A DNA stretch of 29,240 nucleotides, taken from an uncultured Oscillospiraceae bacterium. GTDB lineage: Bacteria; Bacillota; Clostridia; Oscillospirales; Oscillospiraceae. The position numbers and the translations under genes were made by a program. Below, piece after piece: positions 17,020 through 24,493 of the stretch. How positions within the stretch are numbered: position 1 is the stretch's first letter; every line of letters starts with the position of its first letter. Location of the stretch: the NCBI GenBank assembly GCA_900752445.1, contig CAADVN010000252.1, positions 1 through 29,240 on the forward strand, in the 5' to 3' direction. Below the pieces are notes generated by a model, which saw only the letters and a program-made list of their open reading frames with translations, had not been told where the DNA came from and did not search any database.

Positions 17020-18091
17020 TTATATCTCCCTTTATTATGAGTTTGTTGTCCAGTCCGGGCGGAGGCGCAATCCCACCGCCGAGCCGCTCCGAGAGCGCCC
17101 GGGCTATGAGGCTCAGCTTCGCGGCCACCGCCGAGTAGTCCATCCTCGTCGGCCCCACGACGCCTATGAGGCCCTTTGTCTCGCCGCCCATGTCGTAGCT
17201 CGCCAGCACCACGCTCGAGTCCCGCAGCTCCTCGGCCACGTTCTCCGGGCCTATCAGCACCCTCACGTCGCCGCCGCAGTCTATGGCGTCGAGATCGTGC
17301 AGATGCTCCGCATCGGACAGATAGCTCATGAGCGCGTGGGCCTTGGCGGGGTCCCGGAACTCCGGCTGCGCCAGCAGCCTGTTCGCGCCCGAGATGCAGG
17401 TCTCCGCCGTCTGCGCCTCGGAGAGGATGCTTATCGCAAAAGACGCGATGACGCCCGTCAGGCCCATCGTGTCGTCCACAGCCCGCTCCGTCGAGCGGAT
17501 GAGCAGGGGCGTTATCTTGTCCTCCGTGATCTCCGTGAAGTTCGCGTTGAATACCGAGGAGAGCCGCTGTATCATGTCCTGCCCCACAGAGACCGGCAGA
17601 TGCACCAGCTTGTTCTTCACGCTGTTGTTGCTCATCATCGCAACAATTATAAAGGTGTTCGCGTCTATATATATGAGGTCAAAACGCTTTATAGTGGCCG
17701 GCGGCGGCGCGGATATCGCCATCGCAGGGTAATTCGTCAGGCTCGAGGCCAGGGCGCCCACGTTCGAGACGAGCTTGTCAAGCTCGCGCATCTTCTCGTT
17801 GAGGCTGCGGTTTATCTCCTCCGTCTCCTCCAGCGAGAGTTTCTGTCGCTGCATGAGCTCGTTCACGTACATCCTGTAGCCCTGCGGCGTCGGCCCGCGG
17901 CCCGCCGAAGTGTGCGGCTGCTCGAGATAGCCCATCGAGGCCAGCTCCGCCAGCTCGTTGCGTATCGTCGCCGACGAGCAGCCGAGATCCGTCGTCTGCG
18001 CCACGGTCTTCGAGCCCACAGGCTCGGCAGTGCGAATGTACTCCTCGACCACCGCGGCAAGTATTTTCTTTTTCCTGCCGCTCAAACCCAT
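17009..18091 (-). CDS. hrcA: Heat-inducible transcription repressor HrcA
   Basis: HrcA binds CIRCE and represses the chaperone operon, its activity depending on GroEL. The 360-residue protein has the N-terminal winged helix with RKKKILAAVVEEYIRTAEPV, GSSK-like region VGSKTVAQ and SSATIRNELAELASMGYLEQ, followed by the characteristic HTSAGRGPTPQGYRMYV. The C-terminal GAF-like and dimerisation parts are of normal length, including the motif VGPTRMDYSAVAAKL near the end. AAGGAGC lies at good distance before the ATG. It is the first gene of the operon and its own promoter carries the CIRCE element, so it autoregulates. Confidence 0.97.
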   Translation of the reverse strand: MGLSGRKKKILAAVVEEYIRTAEPVGSKTVAQTTDLGCSSATIRNELAELASMGYLEQPHTSAGRGPTPQGYRMYVNELMQRQKLSLEETEEINRSLNEKMRELDKLVSNVGALASSLTNYPAMAISAPPPATIKRFDLIYIDANTFIIVAMMSNNSVKNKLVHLPVSVGQDMIQRLSSVFNANFTEITEDKITPLLIRSTERAVDDTMGLTGVIASFAISILSEAQTAETCISGANRLLAQPEFRDPAKAHALMSYLSDAEHLHDLDAIDCGGDVRVLIGPENVAEELRDSSVVLASYDMGGETKGLIGVVGPTRMDYSAVAAKLSLIARALSERLGGGIAPPPGLDNKLIIKGDINEQ

Positions 18092-18137
18092 CGCAAAAGC
18101 TCCTTGTCTCTCAACTGGCAGCTCAAGGTCCAGAGTG

Positions 18138-18164
18138 CTGGCACTCTCGAACCTCGAGTGCTAA
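18138..18164. promoter_or_regulatory. CIRCE operator (HrcA binding site)
   Basis: The sequence CTGGCACTC-N9-GAGTGCTAA (plus strand) matches the CIRCE inverted repeat TTAGCACTC-N9-GAGTGCTAA with one perfect arm and seven of nine bases in the other. It directly abuts and overlaps the -10 hexamer of the hrcA promoter. An extra GAGTGC at 18133-18138 pairs with GCACTC at 18141-18146, giving a third half-site. Confidence 0.92.
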
Positions 18165-18191
18165 TATATCACCGCCCCCGCCCAATGTCAA
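18163..18191 (-). promoter_or_regulatory. Promoter of the hrcA-grpE-dnaK-dnaJ operon
   Basis: On the minus strand TTGACA (18186-18191) and TATATT (18163-18168) are separated by 17 bases. The -10 overlaps the outer arm of CIRCE by two bases, so bound HrcA would block RNA polymerase. Confidence 0.88.
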
Positions 18192-18208
18192 GGGGAGCAA
18201 ACGAATAA

Positions 18209-18237
18209 TTGACAGATTGTTCATAAATGTTTATATA
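18209..18237 (+). promoter_or_regulatory. Promoter of the lipoprotein operon
   Basis: TTGACA (18209-18214) and TATATA (18232-18237) are 17 bases apart, followed by TATAAT-like sequence to 18243. The leader runs about 35 nt to the ATG at 18280. It is placed back to back with the hrcA promoter. Confidence 0.75.
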
Positions 18238-18279
18238 TAATATAGGGGATGTCGAAAAGGCTTTGAGCGGAGGACATAT

Positions 18280-19116
18280 ATGAAAAGACTGATTGCTTTA
18301 CTACTGATCATAGGCCTGGCGCTCGCCATGGCGGGCTGCGGGGACTTTGCTCCCGACCCGACGGAGACTGCCGCTCAGGCTGCGGACTACTCATTTGACA
18401 GGGCTAATTTCCCTCTTCTCGCAGGGGGCACGGCGCAGGAACCGCTGGCTGAGGCGGTCGCGGCCATCATGCTTGGCGAGACGCGCGAAGCTGTGCAGGG
18501 ATTTTTGGACTTCGGCAGCACCGGCAAAGCCTGGGCGGCTCTTGAAGCGGGCGAGGCCGGGCTCGTGCTTGCAACGGAGCCGGGCGAGCTCCCCGCCGGT
18601 GTAGAAACTGCGGTGGTCTCAAAGGACGCCCTTGTCTTCTATGTCGGTGCGGGAAGCAAGATCGACGGCATCACGACGGCGCAGCTCAAATCCATTATCT
18701 CCGGCGGGACAAAGAGCTGGACGGGCATGGGCGGCACCGGCGACATCGTCGTCATCGGCAGGCCGGAGGGCTCGGGCTCGCTCACGGCGCTGCGCCGGCT
18801 CATAGGGGCCGACGAGCTGGCCGTGTCCGAGGAGGCCACGGCGCTCACGAGCAGCGAGGTGCTGGGCTACGGGTTCTACAACGAGGCCGTGCTGATGGGC
18901 ATGGCGGACGGCTATAAGATACTGACGGTGGACGGTGTGGAGCCGACGGCGGAGACGATAAAGTCCGGCGAATACCCGCTTTGCGTGGACGTGCTGGCGG
19001 GCATAAACGCCTCGGCGGCAGCGGATTCGCCCGAGCGGGCCCTCTGGCTCTGGCTGCAGGGCGGCGTCGGGCAGGCATTCATATCCTCTCAGGGCTATCT
19101 GGAGGCGGCAAAATGA
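18280..19116 (+). CDS. PstS-like substrate-binding lipoprotein
   Basis: The 278-residue protein has a lipoprotein signal peptide ending in AMAGC (Cys 20). The mature part is a short periplasmic-binding fold related to phosphate-binding PstS: VVSKDALVFYVGAGSKIDGI, TTAQLKSIISGGTKSWTGMG and IVVIGRPEGSGSLTALRRLI, the last being the phosphate-binding-loop-like segment of the family. No pstCAB genes accompany it, so it may sense rather than transport, or bind another ligand. GGAGG precedes the ATG. The next gene overlaps its stop codon (ATGA), and both encode lipoproteins next to a two-component system, which suggests an extracytoplasmic sensing role; that is inference. Confidence 0.8.
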   Translation: MKRLIALLLIIGLALAMAGCGDFAPDPTETAAQAADYSFDRANFPLLAGGTAQEPLAEAVAAIMLGETREAVQGFLDFGSTGKAWAALEAGEAGLVLATEPGELPAGVETAVVSKDALVFYVGAGSKIDGITTAQLKSIISGGTKSWTGMGGTGDIVVIGRPEGSGSLTALRRLIGADELAVSEEATALTSSEVLGYGFYNEAVLMGMADGYKILTVDGVEPTAETIKSGEYPLCVDVLAGINASAAADSPERALWLWLQGGVGQAFISSQGYLEAAK

Positions 19117-20558
19117 AAAAACTTATCATACCTGCGCTTATTCTGGCGCTAATACTATCGGGCTGCGGCTTCACAGACCAGCTGCGCACGGTGAAGGACG
19201 AATATATCGACCCTGCCGTGGAAAGGGCTCAGAGCGGCGAGCTGGGGCAAGAGGCCGCGGACACATCGGCGAGCGCGCCTAATATAGCGACGAACCGCGA
19301 GCGGCTGTCGGAATACCAGAGCTTTGAGGCGGTCTATACCCGCGCTGACGGTTCACTCATCTCCGCGCTCGTACCCTCGTCCGGCTACGGCAGGCTCCTG
19401 CCCTTCGCCGGCGGGCTCGTCACCGAGCAGGGCGAGATCGTACTCGACACGGTGTGCAGCGTCATATCCACCGCTTTCTACGAGGGCGACTCCGGGCCGG
19501 TGGGCCTGGATATCTACATCCTCGGCAATGACGAGGGGCTTTTCGCTGTCTGCGCAGCGGACGGTTCCTGGTGCACGGGCTTTGAATTCTCTGGAGTGCT
19601 GCCCATGGAGCTTGGCGTTCTCTGCGTGGAGGAGCTCGAGTCCAACCGTGCCGTCTGCTATGCCGAGGACGGCTCGCTCGTCTTTGACACTGCAAGCTTC
19701 GGCGAGCTCTACAACATCCAGGCTGGCAGCATCGAGAGCCTTGCCCGCTGCGGCAGCGGGCTCATGCAGATAATCTACGTGAACGGGCAGAAGGGCTTCA
19801 TCTCGGCTGACGGCACGGTGCTAAACCGCGCAAACGAGCGGGCGAGCTTCTTCGAGGACGCGCTGCCCTTCTCGAACGGCCTGGCCGCCGTGAAAAACAA
19901 CGGAGTCTGGGGCTATATCAACACTGAAGGCGAGTATGTCATAGACCCCGCCTTTGAGGAGGCCGGCAGCTTCGTGGGAAGTCTGGCCGCAGTGAAGAGC
20001 AATGGCGTCTGGTGCGTCATAGACAAGAGCGGCGAGGTAAAGCGCGAGTTTCCCGACGTCACGGGCGTGAACATCACTCTCAGCTCTGTCGAGGCCGGCG
20101 GCAAGTATTATACGACCTCGCTGGAGGAGGCCGTGTTCTATGAGTACACGGGCATACCCTGCGACGACGGCTTCTGGGTACGCGGCGCGAACGGTGTGCG
20201 CCTGTTCCGGAACGACGGCTCCCAGGTCTACTTCTCGGGCGGCGTGGAGCTTTTGGGCAGCTCGGGCGAGCTCTGGCTCATCGAGCTTGCGGACGGCAGC
20301 ACCGCCGTCATGGATGCCTACAGCCGCGTCGTGGCCGCAGGCTCATGCAGCTTTGTAACGGACTTTGCCACGGGCGACACCTATATATTTGAAGCCGGCA
20401 GCGGCAGGCTCTACGACTCGGCGGGTCACTTCATCGCCTCGGGCTGCACCGGCACCGTCATCGACGGCTTCATGCTCTGCGAGGACGGGGACAGTGTCGG
20501 CTGGAAGGCCGCCGGGGACACCTGGGTCTTCCGCGTCGCGCTCACAGCTGCGGACTGA
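19113..20558 (+). CDS. WG-repeat lipoprotein
   Basis: The start at 19113 (MKKLIIPALI) overlaps the previous stop and is preceded by GGAGGCGG; a longer in-frame ORF begins inside the upstream gene but lacks the signal peptide. The 481-residue product has a lipobox ILSGC (Cys 18). Its middle shows WG (beta-leucine/KWG) repeats: NGQKGFISADGTV, then SNGLAAVKNNGVWGYINTEG with YVIDPAFEEAGSF, and a second copy LAAVKSNGVWCVIDKSG. The outer parts look like degenerate copies (GRLLPFAGGLVTEQGEIVLD). WG-repeat proteins are surface beta-solenoid or propeller-like proteins, often of unknown role. It is translationally coupled to the PstS-like lipoprotein and is followed by a terminator. Confidence 0.82.
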   Translation: MKKLIIPALILALILSGCGFTDQLRTVKDEYIDPAVERAQSGELGQEAADTSASAPNIATNRERLSEYQSFEAVYTRADGSLISALVPSSGYGRLLPFAGGLVTEQGEIVLDTVCSVISTAFYEGDSGPVGLDIYILGNDEGLFAVCAADGSWCTGFEFSGVLPMELGVLCVEELESNRAVCYAEDGSLVFDTASFGELYNIQAGSIESLARCGSGLMQIIYVNGQKGFISADGTVLNRANERASFFEDALPFSNGLAAVKNNGVWGYINTEGEYVIDPAFEEAGSFVGSLAAVKSNGVWCVIDKSGEVKREFPDVTGVNITLSSVEAGGKYYTTSLEEAVFYEYTGIPCDDGFWVRGANGVRLFRNDGSQVYFSGGVELLGSSGELWLIELADGSTAVMDAYSRVVAAGSCSFVTDFATGDTYIFEAGSGRLYDSAGHFIASGCTGTVIDGFMLCEDGDSVGWKAAGDTWVFRVALTAAD

Positions 20559-20574
20559 GAGGACGCATGGACAG

Positions 20575-20604
20575 AAAGGAGCGGTGCCCTGCCGCTCCTT
20601 TTTT
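20575..20604 (+). terminator. Rho-independent terminator after the WG-repeat gene
   Basis: AAAGGAGCGG (20575-20584) pairs with CCGCTCCTTT (20592-20601) across a 7-nt loop and runs into TTTTTT. It separates the lipoprotein pair from the two-component genes. Confidence 0.85.
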
Positions 20605-20624
20605 AATGATAATGTGCTCGAATA

Positions 20625-20668
20625 TTCACAAAATATTAACGCAAGCGGGCTTTGGCTGAGTGTAAAAT
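20625..20668 (+). promoter_or_regulatory. Candidate activator box and promoter of the response-regulator gene
   Basis: TTCACA-N5-TTAACG (20625-20641) resembles the tandem TT(A/C/T)ACA repeats bound by PhoP-type regulators. A TAAAAT -10 candidate (20663-20668) follows 21 bases later, with no good -35, as expected for an activator-dependent promoter. The same arrangement occurs before htrA. The assignment is inference. Confidence 0.4.
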
Positions 20669-20697
20669 GTTGTCGCATGGTATATGGAGGTGTCGTT

Positions 20698-21387
20698 ATG
20701 AACAAGAAGGCGCTTGTAATAGAGGACGATAAGAACATAGCCGAGCTTCTGAGGCTGTACCTGGAAAAGGACGGCTTTGATGTCTCGATAGCCGCGGACG
20801 GCGGGAAGGGCCTGCAGCTGGCCGAGGACGAGAGCCCCGACGTCGTACTGCTGGACATAATGCTGCCCGTCATGGACGGTTGGCAGGTCTGCCGGGAGAT
20901 AAGGCGCACGTCGCAGGTGCCCATCATCATGCTGACGGCCAAAGGCGAGACCTTCGACAAGGTCTCCGGGCTGGAGATGGGCGCGGACGACTACGTGACG
21001 AAGCCCTTCGAGGTGAAGGAGCTCATCGCGCGCATCCATGCCGTCATGCGCCGCACCGAGGGCGGGGACAGCCCCGCCGCAAAGCGGCTGGAGTACGACA
21101 AGCTCATCATAAACCTTGACTCCTATGAGCTCATAGTTGATGGCAAGAAGGTAGATACCCCGCCCAAGGAGATGGAGCTGCTCTACCATCTCGCCGCCTC
21201 GCCGAACAGGGTGTACACCAGAAACCAGCTGCTGGACGAGGTTTGGGGCTTCGACTATTTCGGGGACTCCAGGACTGTGGACGTGCATATAAAGAGGCTG
21301 CGCGAGAAGCTGGAGGGCGTGTCGGACAAGTGGTCGCTCAAGACGGTCTGGGGCGTGGGCTACAAGTTCGAGGTCAGCGGCAGCTGA
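20698..21387 (+). CDS. OmpR/PhoB-family response regulator
   Basis: The 229-residue DNA-binding response regulator has a full receiver domain with acidic pocket (VIEDDKN, residues 8-13), phospho-acceptor D53 in VVLLDIMLPVMDGW, switch Thr80 in PIIMLTAKGE and the conserved K102 in YVTKPFEVKEL. The winged-helix output domain (about 130-227) has the typical PPKEMELLYHLAASPNRVYT, QLLDEVWGFDYFGDSRTVDV and HIKRLREKLEG. The start at 20698 is fixed by GGAGGT six bases upstream; a longer in-frame ORF begins inside the preceding gene and crosses a terminator. It forms an operon with the sensor kinase 12 bp downstream. The receiver and output domains resemble PhoP/PhoB/WalR types; which one cannot be settled from sequence alone. 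Confidence 0.93.
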   Translation: MNKKALVIEDDKNIAELLRLYLEKDGFDVSIAADGGKGLQLAEDESPDVVLLDIMLPVMDGWQVCREIRRTSQVPIIMLTAKGETFDKVSGLEMGADDYVTKPFEVKELIARIHAVMRRTEGGDSPAAKRLEYDKLIINLDSYELIVDGKKVDTPPKEMELLYHLAASPNRVYTRNQLLDEVWGFDYFGDSRTVDVHIKRLREKLEGVSDKWSLKTVWGVGYKFEVSGS

Positions 21388-21399
21388 CGGACGCGCGCC

Positions 21400-22893
21400 A
21401 TGAAGAGTATATACTTCAAAAACTTCCTCGCCACAGCGGTCATGGTGCTGGTGAGCTTTTTAATGATAGGCGTGGCCTTTCTGTTCATAGGCCAGAGCTT
21501 CGTCATCAAGTCTCACAAGGACAGCATGGAGCAGAACGCGAAGGCTGTGACGAAGTACCTGGTCTCTATGTCCTCGTCGAGGTATTTCGACGACGTCATG
21601 CTGCGCGTGACGCTGAACGTATCGGAAACTCTCTCTGGCAACCAGGTGCTGCTGACGAACACTGACGGGCTGGTGTTCTCCTGCTCTGAGGAGATAGGCC
21701 GCTGCCAGCACATAGGCAGCTATGTTCCCGAGTACTATATAAATGCGCTGCAGCGCCTGGGCAGCCTGGACACTACGACAGATCTGGGCGGGCTGTACGA
21801 GACTCAGCGCTATGTCTACGCCATACCGCTGAGCCTGGACGAGTCCTCGGAGCCTTTGGGCTACATCTTTGTCAGCACGGACAAATCGACGATCATCGGG
21901 GCCTGGAGCGCATTCATCTGGGTATTTTTCGCGGTTACGCTCGCGGTGCTGTTTTTGGCGCTGGTGCTCTCGCTCGTGGTGTCGAAGAAGATGGCTGAGC
22001 CGCTCGACGAGATGACGGCGGCGGCGCGGCGCTTCGCGCACGGCGACTTCTCTGTGAGGGTGCGTGAGGACAAGGGCACGGATGAGCTTGCAGCGCTCAC
22101 GAGCTCCTTCAACAACATGGCGGACAGCCTGGAGCGCTCGGAGCAGCAGAGAAACGAGTTCATCGCGAACGTGTCGCACGAGCTGAAGACGCCCATGACG
22201 ACCATCGCGGGCTTTGCGGACGGCATCCTGGACGGGACGATACCGAAGGACCAGGAGGACAAATATCTCGCGACGATAGCGGACGAGACGCGCAGGCTTT
22301 CGCGGCTGGTGCGGCATATGCTGAGCCTGTCGCGGCTCAAGAGCCAGGGCTCGGATCTGACGAAGCGGCGCGATTTTGACTTAAACGAGCTGATAATAAG
22401 GACGCTGCTGAGCTTCGAGGGCCGGACTGAGGACAAGGGACTCAATATAGACCCGCAGCTGCCTGAGGACCACATGACGGTCACAGCGGACCCGGATTCC
22501 ATCACGCAGGTACTATATAACCTGCTGGACAACGCGGTAAAGTTTGCGGCGCAGGACAGCACGATAACGGTGCTGCTCTGGAAGCAGGGCGGCAAGGCTT
22601 TCGTGTCCGTGAAGGACGAGGGCGAAACGATACCGGCGGACGACCTGCCGCTCATCTTTGACAGGTTCCACAAGTCTGACCGTTCAAGGAGTCTGGACCG
22701 CGACGGCGTGGGCCTGGGGCTGTACCTGGTAAAGAGCATACTTGACGCGCACAATGAGGACATCGCGGTGACGAGCCGGGACGGTGTGACTGAGTTCGTG
22801 TTCACGCTGACGCTGGCAAAGGAAGTAAAGCAGAAGCCGGAGTCGAAGAAGCGCGCCGAGAGCCGTAAGAAGCAGGAGCCGGAGCAGAGCTAA
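21400..22893 (+). CDS. Sensor histidine kinase (HAMP, HisKA, HATPase_c)
   Basis: The 497-residue membrane kinase is the cognate sensor of the preceding response regulator. The order is: transmembrane helix (about 12-34), an extracytoplasmic sensor domain of about 135 residues with two cysteines (C95, C102), a second helix (about 170-195), HAMP linker (about 196-248), the H-box NEFIANVSHELKTPMTTIAG with phosphorylated H260, the N-box NLLDNAVKFA with N378, then DEG (406-408) and GVGLGLYLVKSI (436-447) of the ATP-binding lid. The tail after residue 473 is a highly charged Lys/Glu-rich extension. The extracellular domain size matches the PhoR/WalK/ResE-like class. Its stimulus is unknown; the nearby lipoproteins and HtrA suggest an envelope condition. 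Confidence 0.93.
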   Translation: MKSIYFKNFLATAVMVLVSFLMIGVAFLFIGQSFVIKSHKDSMEQNAKAVTKYLVSMSSSRYFDDVMLRVTLNVSETLSGNQVLLTNTDGLVFSCSEEIGRCQHIGSYVPEYYINALQRLGSLDTTTDLGGLYETQRYVYAIPLSLDESSEPLGYIFVSTDKSTIIGAWSAFIWVFFAVTLAVLFLALVLSLVVSKKMAEPLDEMTAAARRFAHGDFSVRVREDKGTDELAALTSSFNNMADSLERSEQQRNEFIANVSHELKTPMTTIAGFADGILDGTIPKDQEDKYLATIADETRRLSRLVRHMLSLSRLKSQGSDLTKRRDFDLNELIIRTLLSFEGRTEDKGLNIDPQLPEDHMTVTADPDSITQVLYNLLDNAVKFAAQDSTITVLLWKQGGKAFVSVKDEGETIPADDLPLIFDRFHKSDRSRSLDRDGVGLGLYLVKSILDAHNEDIAVTSRDGVTEFVFTLTLAKEVKQKPESKKRAESRKKQEPEQS

Positions 22894-22947
22894 TTCACAG
22901 AAAGTTTTTAAGTTATTCACACCCAGCACAAAAATCGGAGTTATCTT
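22894..22947 (+). promoter_or_regulatory. Candidate regulator box and promoter of htrA
   Basis: TTCACA occurs at 22894-22899 and 22916-22921, 22 bp apart (two helical turns), the first overlapping no coding sequence after the kinase stop. A TATCTT -10 candidate at 22942-22947 follows after 20 bases without a convincing -35. The same hexamer and spacing to the -10 appear before the response-regulator gene, pointing to control by that regulator. Confidence 0.4.
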
Positions 22948-22973
22948 AAATTTGACCTCAGGGGGTAAAGCTC

Positions 22974-24335
22974 ATGAACGAGGAATACGAGAACCGGCAG
23001 GAGCAATGGTACGACACGAGCTGCTGGACGGTTCGCCCCGAGGGGCAGACACAGACTCAGCCGGCGGCAGGGGGCCCCCCCCCCCAACCCCCCCCCCCCC
23101 CCCCCTCCGCCGGCAACCCTGCCGAAACAGAGCGCAGGAGTCACGGCTCAGTAAGGGCCATAGCCGTCTGCCTGCTCGCCGTGGTGCTGATAGCGGCGAC
23201 CTCGCTTGCCTTTTCCGGCAGCGGCCGGGACGGCGGGCTGCTCTGGCCGCAGCAGACGGACGGGGACTGGGGCTTTGAGGATTACGACAGCTATCAGGAT
23301 TTCTTCAACGGCTACTACGAGAGCAGCTCAGGCACGCTGAGCGGCAGCAGCAGCATTCCGAGGGCGACGGTAGGAAGCGGATTTGTACTCGAGCCCCTGC
23401 CCGAGCCTGAGACTGAGGAGCTGAGCCTGCAGGAGATCTATGAAAAATGCTCCCGCTCCGTCGTGGGCATCACCGCCATGGTGAGCGACACGGGCTACTT
23501 CTGGGGCACGGGCATAGTGATCTCTGAGGACGGCTACATCGCCACCAACGCACACATCATAGAGGGCGCGCATTCCGCTTCGGTCACGCTCTGGAACGAC
23601 AAGGACTACGAGGCGCTGCTCGTCGGAATAGACAGTGTGAGCGACCTTGCGGTGCTCAAGATAGAGGCAAAGGACCTCTCAGCGGCGGAGTTCTGCTCCG
23701 ACCAGGTGAGCGTAGGCGACAGGGTAGTTGCCATAGGCAACCCGCTGGGCGCGGAGCTCAGGGGCACGATGACGGACGGCATCATCTCGGCCATCAGCAG
23801 GGATATCCCCTACAACAACCATTCGATGACCCTGCTGCAGACTAACGCAGCGATAAACGACGGCAACTCCGGCGGCCCGCTCATCAACATGCACGGCCAG
23901 GTGGTCGGAATAACGAACATGAAGATGAAGGCCGCGACCTCGAGCGCCACGGCGATAGAGGGCATAGGCTTCGCGATACCGGTGAAGACGATCTGCACGG
24001 TCGTGGATGAGCTCATAGCCTCCGGAAATGTGAGCGGCAGGCCCGCGATGGGCGTGACCGTCGGCGCCATTCCCTCGAACGCGGCGGAATACTACGGCAT
24101 ACCCGAGGGGCTTTACGTCATAGGCGTGGCCGATGGCTCGGATGCGAAGGCCAAGGGCATACGCGCGGGAGACATCATCATTGACGTGAATGGTGACGTG
24201 GTGAACGACACGGGCGATCTGAGCGCCATCATCGCCAAGTACGAGGTGGGCACGCTGATGACGCTGCACATCTACCGAGGCGGCGAGACCATGTATATAA
24301 ACGTCGAGCTGGTAGAGACCAGCGACATCTATTGA
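22974..24335 (+). CDS. htrA: Membrane-anchored HtrA/DegP-type serine protease with PDZ domain
   Basis: This 453-residue protein is an envelope quality-control protease. A cytoplasmic N-terminus of about 60 residues, including Pro-rich PPPQPPPPPP (35-44), precedes one transmembrane helix (about 61-81), an acidic linker, and a trypsin-like protease domain (about 155-345). The catalytic triad is intact: H194 in ATNAHIIEG, D224 in SDLAVLKI and S299 in NDGNSGGPLI. A single PDZ domain follows (about 358-447; GLYVIGVADGSDA, GIRAGDIIIDVNGDVV). The start is supported by GGGGG eight bases upstream. The Pro stretch is encoded by a long poly-C run that could cause slippage. Its position behind the two-component genes and the shared upstream motif suggest it is a target of that system, like htrA under CssRS in Bacillus. 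Confidence 0.93.
   Translation: MNEEYENRQEQWYDTSCWTVRPEGQTQTQPAAGGPPPQPPPPPPSAGNPAETERRSHGSVRAIAVCLLAVVLIAATSLAFSGSGRDGGLLWPQQTDGDWGFEDYDSYQDFFNGYYESSSGTLSGSSSIPRATVGSGFVLEPLPEPETEELSLQEIYEKCSRSVVGITAMVSDTGYFWGTGIVISEDGYIATNAHIIEGAHSASVTLWNDKDYEALLVGIDSVSDLAVLKIEAKDLSAAEFCSDQVSVGDRVVAIGNPLGAELRGTMTDGIISAISRDIPYNNHSMTLLQTNAAINDGNSGGPLINMHGQVVGITNMKMKAATSSATAIEGIGFAIPVKTICTVVDELIASGNVSGRPAMGVTVGAIPSNAAEYYGIPEGLYVIGVADGSDAKAKGIRAGDIIIDVNGDVVNDTGDLSAIIAKYEVGTLMTLHIYRGGETMYINVELVETSDIY
23070..23105 (+). repeat. Homopolymer tract G5-C11-AA-C18 inside htrA
   Basis: Five G, eleven C, two A and eighteen C lie in the reading frame of the htrA N-terminus. The frame is open as given (the C18 run encodes six prolines). 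A change of one or two bases would shift the frame before the membrane helix and the catalytic domain. Confidence 0.95.
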
Positions 24336-24384
24336 ATCAGATACTTCTCACTCCTTTTCCATACATTTTCCCCTCTCTTTTTGC

Positions 24385-24413
24385 AAACAGCCGGCCTTAT
24401 AGGCCGGCTGTTT
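24385..24413 (+). terminator. Terminator after htrA
   Basis: AAACAGCCGGCC (24385-24396) and its complement (24402-24413) form a 12-bp stem with a 5-nt loop, 49 bases after the htrA stop, followed on the plus strand by GTATT. The T-tract is partly inside the stem (GCTGTTTGTATT), which is typical for intrinsic terminators. Confidence 0.75.
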
Positions 24414-24447
24414 GTATTCCCGCAGTTTACATCCCCGAGAACAGCGA

Positions 24448-24474
24448 GCGCCCCGGCTTTTGCAGCCGGGGCGC
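24448..24474 (-). terminator. Hairpin at the 3' end of the RiPP cluster
   Basis: GCGCCCCGGCT (24448-24458) pairs with AGCCGGGGCGC (24464-24474) across a 5-nt loop, 20 bases beyond the stop of the radical SAM gene. On the minus strand only a poor U-rich stretch follows (TCGCTGTTCTC), whereas the plus strand has CGTTTT. It probably ends or protects the minus-strand transcript and could also back up the htrA terminator. Confidence 0.55.
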
Positions 24475-24493
24475 CGTTTTGCGCTTTATGTGC

